Shown piece by piece: positions 1 to 7,578 of a stretch of DNA of 47,046 nucleotides (position 1 is its first letter; each line of letters opens with the position of its first letter). The notes beneath the pieces are model-generated. The model was not told where the DNA came from. It worked only from the letters and a program-made list of their open reading frames with translations, and did not search any database. Origin of the DNA: Planctomycetota bacterium (GTDB lineage: Bacteria; Planctomycetota; UBA1135; GCA-002686595); assembly GCA_002686945.1 (NCBI GenBank), contig NYYZ01000019.1, forward strand, positions 1 through 47,046, in the 5' to 3' direction. The position numbers were made by a program, and so were the translations under genes.

Positions 1-1094
1 CCCGCCATGAGGGCTCCCAGCGCAAATCGCCTGCCCCCCTTGGTGAGCTTGCCGTTCAACTTCAACTGCACATTGCCCAGTTTCACCGCAGGTCTTTGCA
101 CAAGCCTCAGGCTCAAGACGCCCACCCAAGCGGTCATGGCACCGATTCCAAGGGAAAGCAGAAACGGCACAAGCCCATACAATCCACGCGAGATTCCCAA
201 TCCCAGAAAAAAGAGCAGCAGCGCAACGACCTCTTCCCAAGGGGAAAGGTGAAACCTCACCCTAGGCCGTTGCGCCCAGTAGTTTCGATTCCAAAAGCGC
301 ACCACAGGGGGAGCTGCCCAGCCAAACCGCACTGCCCCATCGGGGCACGCACTCACGCAGTCCAGATCCCTCAAGCAAGCACTGTTCACCACCGTGCCAA
401 ACCGCTGCAATTCCTCGTGTACGGCAATCCCTGATTGGCAGGCTGCTGTGCAGAGGCCGCATGCGGTGCAACTTTTGGAGGCCACAATCCGCCCCGGTGC
501 CATCCGATCCGCGAGGGCAAACAGGGCTCCATAGGGACAGCCATAGCGACAAAAGGAACGCGAGCCCAGAAAATAGACCATCACCAATCCCACCACCACA
601 AAGGTCACCAGCGCCATCCCAGGCCCGGGGAGATTGCGTGCGAAGTCACTGGTCACAAACGACGCCCAGCCTTCTCCATCCGCCAACACGTGCAGTTTCG
701 GGGCTTCCCTGCCCTCCAACACACGCTTCACCTGGGGCCAAACAAACATGTAAAGCAAGGCCCCAAAGGGGACCCAGGCCAACACCCGTGATCGCACGGG
801 CCGAGCCTTGATCCCGGCCCTGTTCAACAACCAAGCAGACCCGTCTTCCAGCGCCAATATATGGCAGCCCCAGGAGCAAAAGAAGCGCCCAAACACAAGC
901 ACCGAACCCAGCACCAGCAGCATGAACAAAAAGCCCGCAGTCACAACCCCCAGTTCCAGGGTGTGCATCACCTCGTTCAGCTCCAAAGGAGCCAAGGTGC
1001 GCCCGGCCAGTTTCCAGTGAACCACATGCGCGGCCATCAATAGCCAGACCACCAAAAGCAAAATCGCTCGGCGGCGGCTGTAGTCGGGCTTCAT
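1..1094 (-). CDS. Membrane 4Fe-4S ferredoxin, NapH/NosR type (partial, runs off left edge)
   Basis: An open frame reads leftward from ATG at 1094 (start MKPDYSRRRAILLLVVWLLM) with no stop before the window edge, so the C-terminus is missing; about 364 codons are visible. Hydrophobic segments near residues 10-25, 50-70, 105-120 and 155-175 alternate with cysteine motifs: FCSWGC and CRYGCP, the CxxxC(P) pairs typical of NapH/NosR/RdxA polyferredoxins, then CTACGLCTAAC and CLRDLDCVSACP, which together look like two 4Fe-4S clusters. More membrane segments follow. Family knowledge: such proteins move electrons between membrane quinols and periplasmic or cytoplasmic redox enzymes. The partner is not visible here, so the pathway (nitrous oxide, nitrate, cytochrome oxidase assembly or other) cannot be chosen. 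The start lies 10 bp beyond the helicase stop, in the same direction. Confidence 0.85.
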   Translation of the reverse strand, partial: MKPDYSRRRAILLLVVWLLMAAHVVHWKLAGRTLAPLELNEVMHTLELGVVTAGFLFMLLVLGSVLVFGRFFCSWGCHILALEDGSAWLLNRAGIKARPVRSRVLAWVPFGALLYMFVWPQVKRVLEGREAPKLHVLADGEGWASFVTSDFARNLPGPGMALVTFVVVGLVMVYFLGSRSFCRYGCPYGALFALADRMAPGRIVASKSCTACGLCTAACQSGIAVHEELQRFGTVVNSACLRDLDCVSACPDGAVRFGWAAPPVVRFWNRNYWAQRPRVRFHLSPWEEVVALLLFFLGLGISRGLYGLVPFLLSLGIGAMTAWVGVLSLRLVQRPAVKLGNVQLKLNGKLTKGGRRFALGALMA

Positions 1095-1103
1095 ATTGAA
1101 ACC

Positions 1104-2252
1104 CTAGACACTCTCGCTCAAGGCGTCTATACGGCGGTGTTCGGAGGTTCGGCCGCCCGATGCATGGCCCGCTCCGGATCCACCAAAGCGCATCCCGGAT
1201 GGTTTTTTCCCGAGGCTGGATTGATTGGCCTCCCCAGACTTCTTGGAAGGTCTTCCTCGGCGGCTTCCGGGAGATGGTTCCGACTGGTACACGTTGGACT
1301 TCCCACGGGACAGGGCAATCTGCCGCCTCCCCTGGAGCGCAGCCTCGCGTCCGCCGCTCATCATGTCGCGCACCTTGATGCGCGGGATGGTCATCTTGAG
1401 CTTGCGCTCGATGGCTTTGACCCCGCTCATGTCTTCGCGGGTCACAAATGTGCAAGCCTTGCCGGCTTGCTCTGAGCGACCGGTGCGTCCAATGCGGTGG
1501 GTGTAGGCGTCAGGGGTCCCAGGGAGATCGAAATTGATCACATGACTCACATTGGCCACATCGATTCCACGAGCAGCAATGTCTGTGGCAACAAGCACAT
1601 CAAACTTACCTTCCCGAAAGCCCTGCATGGCTCGTTGCCGCGCACCTTGGCTCATGTTGCCCTGCAATGCGATCGCCTGGTGCCCGGCTTTGACCAAGTC
1701 CTGGGCGAGGCGCTTGGCTCGATGCTTCGTCCTTAGAAAGACAATCGCCGAACGAAAATCATCTGCGTCCAAAAGATGCTTCAGCAGAGTGAACTTGCGT
1801 GGCTGATCCACAGGATAGAGTGCGTGCTCGATGGTGTCCGCGGGCTTGGAGTGCTCAAGTTCCACTTCGTGAGGATTCCGCAGCAGATTGTCGGTCAGCT
1901 TGCGAATCTCCCGGGGCATGGTGGCAGAAAACAAGAGGTTTTGACGGTTGCGAGGACAGAGCTTGATGATTCGTCGCACATCCGGCAAAAACCCCATGTC
2001 CAGCATGTGATCGGCTTCATCCAGCACCAGGATCTCTACGCTGTCGAGGCGTACTCTACGCCCGTTGGCCAAATCCAGCAATCGTCCAGGACAAGCCACC
2101 ACAATGTCGGGACCGCGGCCCAAATCACGAATCTGAGGCCCGGCTCCCACGCCGCCAAAAACCGTCATGGAGCGCACGTTTGTGTACTTGGCCAGCAACT
2201 CGATCTCGGCGTTGATCTGAATCGCCAACTCGCGGGTGGGCGCGACGATCAA
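1104..2252 (-). pseudogene. RhlE-like DEAD-box RNA helicase, 5'-truncated
   Basis: The frame begins (TTG at 2252, open to 2273) at motif Ia (VAPTRELAIQI) and then carries motif Ib-like APGR/CPGRLLD, motif II DEAD (VLDEADHMLDMGF), motif III SAT, and the complete second RecA lobe ending in IGRTGRSEQAGK, followed by a basic C-terminal tail of about 100 residues as in RhlE proteins. What is missing is the Q motif and the Walker A motif (AxTGxGKT), roughly 50-70 residues that every active DEAD-box ATPase needs. A TGA at 2274-2276 blocks the frame upstream, and no other minus frame upstream encodes the missing part. A one-base shift would add a few plausible residues (DGEGKVTP then RALIVAPTREL), but homology stops near 2298-2315, where the direct repeat starts. 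I infer disruption by the repeat-bounded insertion; a misassembly at the repeat is the main alternative. Confidence 0.75.
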
Positions 2253-2314
2253 GGCTCGGGTGTCACCTTGCCCTCACCATCCTTCGCCGCTCGTTCTGAG
2301 GCTTCCTGGGCCGA

Positions 2315-2412
2315 CCTCGCCAGCCCACAGGCGCCCGAGGAGCCAATCGGGCTTGCTACAGGTTGCCACTCGGATTCCGGGTCACTTCCAAGGCACAGTC
2401 GCTGGGAAACTA
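2315..2412. repeat. ~100 bp direct repeat, copy A
   Basis: Aligns with 3798-3899 in the same orientation, with scattered single-base differences and one or two 1-nt gaps; the longest near-identical block is 2353-2400 (gctacaggttgccac to ggcacagtcg). It abuts the broken 5' end of the helicase. Read on the minus strand the copy ends a short frame with residues TVPWK and a TGA at 2382-2384, exactly as copy B ends the propeller gene. It does not show the RYYYAAC/GTTRRRY core pair of an integron attC and has no long internal palindrome. Confidence 0.8.
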
Positions 2413-2472
2413 GTGGTGGAGCCTCGCACAAACAGGTGTGGCAGCACATAGGCCCCTGCGCGTAAGTTGGAT

Positions 2473-2488
2473 GACAAGGAGCTTTGTC
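2473..2488. promoter_or_regulatory. Palindrome containing the Shine-Dalgarno of the oxidoreductase gene
   Basis: GACAAGGAGCTTTGTC ends one base before the ATG at 2489. GACAA and TTGTC pair perfectly and an inner G-U pair extends the stem, so the AAGGAG ribosome-binding site (2476-2481) is inside the hairpin. It may limit translation or be a repressor site; both are inference. Confidence 0.5.
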
Positions 2489-3781
2489 ATGTCCCAACAC
2501 ACCCCAATGAATCGTCGCCAACTCGTCGCTGCCGCCGCGGCAACCCCAGCCCTGTGGACAGGACCCCTGGGCAGAACGCGATTCTCCCCCCAGGACCAAG
2601 TCCGCCTGGGCGTGATCGGCATAGGCATCCGAGGCCGCAACCTGATGAACGGAGCCTTTCTGGCCCAGGACGGGTTTCGGGTCGTAGCCGTCTGTGACGT
2701 CGACACGAACAGGCGGGAGGACGGCAAACGCCGGGTGGATGAGCGCTATGGCGGCAGCGACTGCGCCATGTTCCCGGACCACCGTGAGCTTCTGCAGATG
2801 CCTGGGCTCGACGCAGTCGTCATCGCCACTCCCGACCACTGGCACGCGAATCAGATCATTGACGCCGCCGTGGCAGGCAAGGACATCTACTGCGAGAAAC
2901 CTCTGACCAACTCATTGCGTGAAGCACAGGTCGTCATCGAGGTGGTGCGCAAGCACGGGGTCGTCTTTCAGACCGGCAGTCAACAGCGCACCGAATACGG
3001 CAAGCGATTCGTCGATGCTTGCGAGCACGTACGCAATGGACATGTCGGACGGGTGCTGACCATCAACGTCGGGGTCGGGGACCCATCGCGGGCCTGCGAC
3101 CTGGCAACGGAAGAGCCCGAACCAGGGCTGGACTGGGACCAATGGCAGGGGCCTGTACCTGAGCGCGGCTACAGCAGCGTGCTCAGCCCGCGCGGCCTGC
3201 ACAGTCACTACCCTCAATGGCGTTCCTATCAGGAGTACGCGGGCGGGGGCGTAGCAGACATGGGCGCGCACCACATCGATATCGGGCATTGGGGCATCAA
3301 ACGAGATGGATCGGGCCCTGTACACATCCTCCCACCCAGTGATCCCGATGCGCTACGTGGCGCCTCAGTGGTCTACGATGACGGCACGCGCCTCATCCAC
3401 GGCGGCCCCAACGGGACCACATTCATCGGAGATGGCGGAATGCTGCACGTAGACCGCGGTCGCATCTCCAGCGTCCCCGACGACATCCTCAAGCGCGAGT
3501 TCAGTGAGGACGATGAGCGCCTGCCCCGGCCCGCCAACCACGCCGCGAACTGGCTGGAGTGCATCCACTCTCGTGCCAGGCCCATTTGTGACGTCGACGT
3601 GGGTGCGGGCAGCGCAGCCGTATGCCACCTCCTGAACCTGGCCTACCGCCACAGGTGTGAACTGCACTGGAACCCCAAGACCTGGCGCTTTGTGGACTCC
3701 GATGGGACAGGCGACAACATCCTCCAGAATGCATGGCTCGATGGGGAAAGGCGAGAGGGATATGCGCTGCCACAAATTTGA
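2489..3781 (+). CDS. Gfo/Idh/MocA family oxidoreductase with Tat signal
   Basis: NAD(P)-dependent sugar or inositol dehydrogenase-like protein of 430 residues. Start chosen at ATG 2489 because AAGGAG sits 7 bases upstream and the protein then opens with a twin-arginine signal (NRRQLVAAAAATPALW). The Rossmann fold follows (RLGVIGIGIRGRN, then AVCDVDTNR), then ATPDHWHA and the family signature CEKPLTNS near residue 155, and in the C-terminal domain the GGGVADMGAHHIDIGHWGI stretch. Many planctomycetes carry dozens of such exported paralogues; substrate cannot be told from sequence. The gene is alone on its strand, bracketed by the two copies of the ~100 bp repeat, which suggests that it entered as a unit. 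It reads toward the propeller gene, which is on the other strand. Confidence 0.9.
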   Translation: MSQHTPMNRRQLVAAAAATPALWTGPLGRTRFSPQDQVRLGVIGIGIRGRNLMNGAFLAQDGFRVVAVCDVDTNRREDGKRRVDERYGGSDCAMFPDHRELLQMPGLDAVVIATPDHWHANQIIDAAVAGKDIYCEKPLTNSLREAQVVIEVVRKHGVVFQTGSQQRTEYGKRFVDACEHVRNGHVGRVLTINVGVGDPSRACDLATEEPEPGLDWDQWQGPVPERGYSSVLSPRGLHSHYPQWRSYQEYAGGGVADMGAHHIDIGHWGIKRDGSGPVHILPPSDPDALRGASVVYDDGTRLIHGGPNGTTFIGDGGMLHVDRGRISSVPDDILKREFSEDDERLPRPANHAANWLECIHSRARPICDVDVGAGSAAVCHLLNLAYRHRCELHWNPKTWRFVDSDGTGDNILQNAWLDGERREGYALPQI

Positions 3782-3797
3782 GACTCCACGCGGGAGG

Positions 3798-3899
3798 CCT
3801 CACCAGCCCGCCAGGCACCAGAGGAACCAATTGGGCCTGCTACAGGTTGCCACCCGGATCCCGGGTCACTTCCATGGCACAGTCGTAGAGAAATTGGTG
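3798..3899. repeat. ~100 bp direct repeat, copy B
   Basis: Second copy of the repeat at 2315-2412, offset about 1484 bp. It begins 17 bp after the oxidoreductase stop and runs into the last codons of the propeller gene, whose final residues TNFSTTVPWK and stop codon are encoded inside it. Copy B contains CCAATTGG where copy A has CCAATCGG, and the two differ mostly by transitions, consistent with independent drift after duplication. Confidence 0.8.
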
Positions 3900-4918
3900 A
3901 AGACCTTGCCGTCGTAGCGGCATGCGCCCGCGCCGGCACTGGCGAACCAGATCCTTCCATCCTTGTCTTCAAGCATGCCGTAGACATTATTGAAGGGGAG
4001 GCCTTCCTTCTGCGTGAACTGCTTGAAGGATTTGCCGTCGTAGCGGGTCGCGCCGCCTCCCACAAAGCTGGGAAACCCGCCGGGGTGCCCGAACCAGATG
4101 TTTCCAGCCTTATCGACGATCATCGAGCCGACGAAGTCTGACTGCAGACCTTCCTTGGCAGTGAACGTCGTCAGCGTATTGCCGTCCCAGCGAAAGGCAC
4201 CCTCTTGGCCGCCGAACCAAATATTTCCTGATCCGTCCACTAGGATCGATCGGACGTTCACGAAGGCCCTTCCGGCCTGGTCGGCGAGATTCGAAAAGGT
4301 CTTGCCGTCGTAGGAACAGACACCACCCTGCGTTCCAAACCACATGCGCCCCGCTGTGTCCTGAGTGATGGCGTAGACCGAGTTGCTGACGAGTCCGTCC
4401 TTTCTTGTGAAGTTGGTCATCGACTTGCCGTCGTAACGACTGACCCCGCCTTCCGTCCCAATCCATATTTTCGCGTCGCGATCCTCGAAGATCCAGGCCA
4501 CCATGTTGCTTGCCAGGCCTTCCTTCTCGGTGAACTGCGTGGCTTTCTTCCCGTCGAAACGCGTCAGCCCGGCGATAACAGAGCCGAACCACAGTCTGCC
4601 CGCTCGATCTTCCATGAGCGCAAAGACGCGCATCTTCGCCAGACCCACCTCTTCGCCGAAATTCGTGAAGTCTTTTCCGTCGTAGCGAATCGGTCCGCCA
4701 AACGTGGCGAACCAGATATGCCCCGAGCGATCCTCAATCATGTTGCGGATGATCACCCGCGGCATGTATGAGGTCGACTTGGCCCCGATTGGCGTGAAGT
4801 AGGGATCTCTTGTTGGCTCTTGGGCGAGGGCATGTCCGCTTGACATGAGCATAGAGCTCAGAATCAGGGCCAGAAAGTCTCCGCTGCAAATGCGGCCTGA
4901 AGGGGGTTTCAAAAACAT
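3866..4918 (-). CDS. Secreted seven-blade two-component-regulator-type propeller protein
   Basis: About 350 residues. ATG 4918 is preferred because GGAG lies 6 bases upstream and the product begins MFLKPPSGRICSGDFLALIL with a signal peptide ending around SSGHALAQ; an upstream ATG at 4930 is possible. The mature part is seven repeats of about 43 residues, each with a D-x-x-G-x-[ILM]-W-[FI]-[GA] strand followed by [RS][YFW]DG: IWFATFGG, LWFGSVIAG, IWIGTEGG, MWFGTQGG, IWFGGQEG, IWFGHPGG and IWFASAGAG. This is the sensor propeller of hybrid histidine kinases (Reg_prop), but no Y_Y_Y, membrane, kinase or response-regulator part follows, so it stands alone in the periplasm. Its last residues and stop codon come from repeat copy B. 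Ligand unknown. Confidence 0.85.
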   Translation of the reverse strand: MFLKPPSGRICSGDFLALILSSMLMSSGHALAQEPTRDPYFTPIGAKSTSYMPRVIIRNMIEDRSGHIWFATFGGPIRYDGKDFTNFGEEVGLAKMRVFALMEDRAGRLWFGSVIAGLTRFDGKKATQFTEKEGLASNMVAWIFEDRDAKIWIGTEGGVSRYDGKSMTNFTRKDGLVSNSVYAITQDTAGRMWFGTQGGVCSYDGKTFSNLADQAGRAFVNVRSILVDGSGNIWFGGQEGAFRWDGNTLTTFTAKEGLQSDFVGSMIVDKAGNIWFGHPGGFPSFVGGGATRYDGKSFKQFTQKEGLPFNNVYGMLEDKDGRIWFASAGAGACRYDGKVFTNFSTTVPWK

Positions 4919-5216
4919 GAGGCACTCCATCCTAGGGACCCGCGCGGGGAAACACCGCCCATTGGAATGACTGTGGTCCGCCCCACACTCAGCTTGTACA
5001 AGGGAGGTTCCTGATGCCCAGACCACCCAGCACCATCAGCACAGCAAGAGCACAAGACGTGACTCCCAGGAAGGGCTGGGCTCGTGCTCTAGAGAACAGA
5101 CCCCAAGAGGCACTCCACCGGATTGGGAAAATGGCCAGTAGCGTCTATGAGAGCTCAGGCAATAGGCGCAGAAACCAGCCCCAGTGCGCCGAAGAAAAGG
5201 GAACCCCTGCGGCTCC
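4919..5216. other. Divergent intergenic region, no gene recognised
   Basis: About 300 bp between the divergently read propeller and glycosyltransferase genes. It must hold promoters for both, but I see no clear -35/-10 pair, RNA gene or repeat. The weak frames here have no recognisable product. Confidence 0.5.
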
Positions 5217-6431
5217 ATGTCCCCCCCTCCCAGCACCCCAGACCAGCCCATCAGCGCCCTGGTCCTTTCCAGCGTCTATCCCAGCGCGACGAGGCCCCAG
5301 CATGGACTTTTTGTGGAGGAGCGGATTCGGCATCTGGCCGAGTTGGCCCGGGTACGAGTTGTGGCACCGGTAGCCTGGCATCAGGGACTCGTGGGTGGAC
5401 CACCCCGAAGGGAAGACCGACGCGGAATCAGCGTGCATCATCCGATCTTCTGGTACCTGCCGAGTGTATGCAAGAGCTGGGACGGCGCGTTGATGGCATG
5501 CTCGCTGCGACGCACGCTGGGGCGACTGCAAGAAGAAGAGCCCATCGATCTGATCGACGCACACTTCGTCTGGCCGGAAGGGTTTGCGGCCCTGCGCTTG
5601 GGCAAAGACATCGGGGTACCGGTTTGCGTGACCCTGCGTGGAACTCTCGAGTGGCTGGCCCAGGACCCGGCGCGCGAAAAAAAAATGGCGCAGGTGGTGC
5701 GAGAGGCTGATCAATTGATCGCGGTGTCGCAGCCACTGGCTCAACGGGCCATTGACCTGGGCGCGGACCCCAGCCGGGTAACGGTAGTGACCAATGGGGT
5801 TGATCTCGAACGCTTTGATCTGGCACACCGCGATGATGCGCGCAAGGCTCTGGGCCTGAAGGTCAACGCCCAGTGGATCGTCTCTGTAGGGCATCTCTCC
5901 CCGCGCAAGGGCTTTCAGGACTTGATCGGAGTGCTCAGTCAACTGCAGGCGACCCATCCAGAGGCGCACTTGTGCATCGTCGGAGGCGGTGGCGCCGAGG
6001 GCGACAACACTGAGCAGCTCAAGGCTCAGGCCAAACAAGCCGGGGTCGAGGACAGGGTGCACTTCCTGGGACCGCGCAGCCCGGACGAAGTGGCCCAGGC
6101 CCTGGCGGCCGCGGACGTCTTCGCCCTGGCCAGCCGTTACGAGGGCTGCCCCAATGTGCTTCTCGAAGCCCTTGCCAGCGGGCGGCCCGTGGTGGCTTCG
6201 AGTGTGGGAGAGATCCCACGTCTGGTGACCGAGGCTGGCGGGGTGGTCTATGGACGGCCTAACGACCAATTGGCTTTGCTGCAAGCTCTCCGCCGGGTCT
6301 TGAGCGCCGAATGGAGCCCACATTCAGTACGCGCCAGCGTGGCCGAGCGCACCTGGCAGAGGACCGCAAACGAGGTGCTGGAGATTTGGTCCCGAGCCTT
6401 GCACTATGCCCACTCCCGGGCGTCCACATAG
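5217..6431 (+). CDS. GT4-family glycosyltransferase
   Basis: A 404-residue retaining glycosyltransferase with GT-B fold. The N-terminal lobe opens with LVLSSVYPSATRPQHGLFVE, the usual acceptor-side glycine/proline loop; the C-terminal lobe has VSVGHLSPRKGF near residue 222, HLCIVGGG near 251, and the nucleotide-sugar E-x7-E motif (EGCPNVLLE, residues 309-317) followed by ASGRPVVASSVGEIP. Start taken at ATG 5217, where family homology starts a few residues later; a GTG at 5184 is in frame upstream and neither has a strong ribosome site. It is followed after 26 bp by a methyltransferase and then an asparagine-synthase-like gene, a set often found in surface polysaccharide or lipopolysaccharide clusters. 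Donor and acceptor sugars are unknown. Confidence 0.88.
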   Translation: MSPPPSTPDQPISALVLSSVYPSATRPQHGLFVEERIRHLAELARVRVVAPVAWHQGLVGGPPRREDRRGISVHHPIFWYLPSVCKSWDGALMACSLRRTLGRLQEEEPIDLIDAHFVWPEGFAALRLGKDIGVPVCVTLRGTLEWLAQDPAREKKMAQVVREADQLIAVSQPLAQRAIDLGADPSRVTVVTNGVDLERFDLAHRDDARKALGLKVNAQWIVSVGHLSPRKGFQDLIGVLSQLQATHPEAHLCIVGGGGAEGDNTEQLKAQAKQAGVEDRVHFLGPRSPDEVAQALAAADVFALASRYEGCPNVLLEALASGRPVVASSVGEIPRLVTEAGGVVYGRPNDQLALLQALRRVLSAEWSPHSVRASVAERTWQRTANEVLEIWSRALHYAHSRAST

Positions 6432-6457
6432 ATGCCCTGGAGACACACGACGCCCCT

Positions 6458-7576
6458 ATGAAGCCCCGCCTGGTCGAACTCCTTTGCTGCCCCGCTTGCG
6501 GTGCCGGCCTCACCTGCCACTCTTTTGAAGACCGGCCAGACCCAAAGGGTTTGGCCCTTGGCGGCGAGGCCTACGGCACTGAGGTCGTCTGTGGACTCCT
6601 GGCCTGCCAGACCTGCGATCTGGCCTTCCCCATCATCGAAGAAGTGCCCCGGGTGATCCGCAATGCCTTTGAGGAATACGCGAACTGGTTCTCGGACCAG
6701 GCTGCACGCATCTCGGCCATCGAAGGCCTCGGCGCGGTCTCACAAAAGATCGGCAGTGTGGACAGCTCGCGCTTCGACAAACGATCCAACGAGTCCTTCA
6801 GCCTGCAATGGGAGAAGTACCAATACGGGGACAAGACCTGGTTCAAGAGCGACCTGGACCAGCGCCGGGACGAGTTCTTGGACGCCATGCAACTGACAGC
6901 CGAGCAACTGGACGGCAAACTGGTGCTGGACGCGGGTTGTGGCAACGGCCGGCTGACAGCGTCGGTCACGCGCTACGGAGCCGAGGTGGTCGGCATGGAC
7001 CTTTCACGCAGCGTGGTACGCGCCCAAGAGATGCGCGAAGAGCACGCGGGAGAAAACGCTCACTACCTGCACTTTGTCCAGGGCAACGTGATGGAACCTC
7101 CCTTCCCGCCCAATACCTTTGACCACGAACACACGTCCGGCGTGTTGCACCATACCCCCAGTACGGAACGCTCCCTGGACAGTTTCTTGACTCTGGTCAA
7201 GCCCGGGGGCCGAGTGTATGTGCAGCTCTACCGTACCAGGGAACCCTGGATAGGCATCCCCAACGCCATCATCCGGGCGTTCACCAGTCGGCTCCCCCTC
7301 AGACTCCTGTTTGGCATCTGCTACACCGTCGCGCCCCTTCACCGTCTGCTGGTTCTGATGGTTGCCAAGCTACGCGGCGAGTCCTCACCCATAGAAGAAA
7401 CCACCCGCCGCGAACAAGCCGTCAGCCTCTTCGACAACTACTCCCCACGCTACCAGTACCGCTACACCCCTTCGGAGATGCAGGCTCTCTTCGAGAATCG
7501 CGATCTCAAGAATGTGCGCGATGTGACCTTCGACAACGAAGCCCGTCATATGGTCGCCTTCGCGGGCGACAAGTAA
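6458..7576 (+). CDS. SAM-dependent methyltransferase with N-terminal Trm112-like zinc domain
   Basis: The 372-residue product has two parts. Residues 1-70 resemble a Trm112/UPF0434 zinc module: ELLCCPACGAGL near 8-18 and CQTCDLAFPIIEEVPRVI near 50-67, giving two CxxC pairs. After a linker the class I methyltransferase domain starts at about residue 153, with motif I VLDAGCGNGRLT, the acidic strand end VVGMDLS, and a motif IV-like FDHEHTSGVLHH. The C-terminal part has hydrophobic stretches (RLPLRLLFGICYTVAPLHRLLVLMV) that may touch the membrane or bind a lipid-linked glycan; this is inference. It lies 26 bp after the glycosyltransferase and 2 bp before the AsnB-like gene, so the three are probably one transcript. 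Methyl acceptor unknown. Confidence 0.87.
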   Translation: MKPRLVELLCCPACGAGLTCHSFEDRPDPKGLALGGEAYGTEVVCGLLACQTCDLAFPIIEEVPRVIRNAFEEYANWFSDQAARISAIEGLGAVSQKIGSVDSSRFDKRSNESFSLQWEKYQYGDKTWFKSDLDQRRDEFLDAMQLTAEQLDGKLVLDAGCGNGRLTASVTRYGAEVVGMDLSRSVVRAQEMREEHAGENAHYLHFVQGNVMEPPFPPNTFDHEHTSGVLHHTPSTERSLDSFLTLVKPGGRVYVQLYRTREPWIGIPNAIIRAFTSRLPLRLLFGICYTVAPLHRLLVLMVAKLRGESSPIEETTRREQAVSLFDNYSPRYQYRYTPSEMQALFENRDLKNVRDVTFDNEARHMVAFAGDK

Positions 7577-7578
7577 CC

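Noticed and set aside
646..1455. 269-codon minus-strand frame spanning the ferredoxin-helicase junction
   Set aside because: It is out of phase with two recognisable genes, has no homology and is compositionally a shadow.
2315..3899. Integron cassette with attC sites
   Set aside because: The repeats lack RYYYAAC/GTTRRRY core sites and the long imperfect palindrome of attC; no integrase is in the window.
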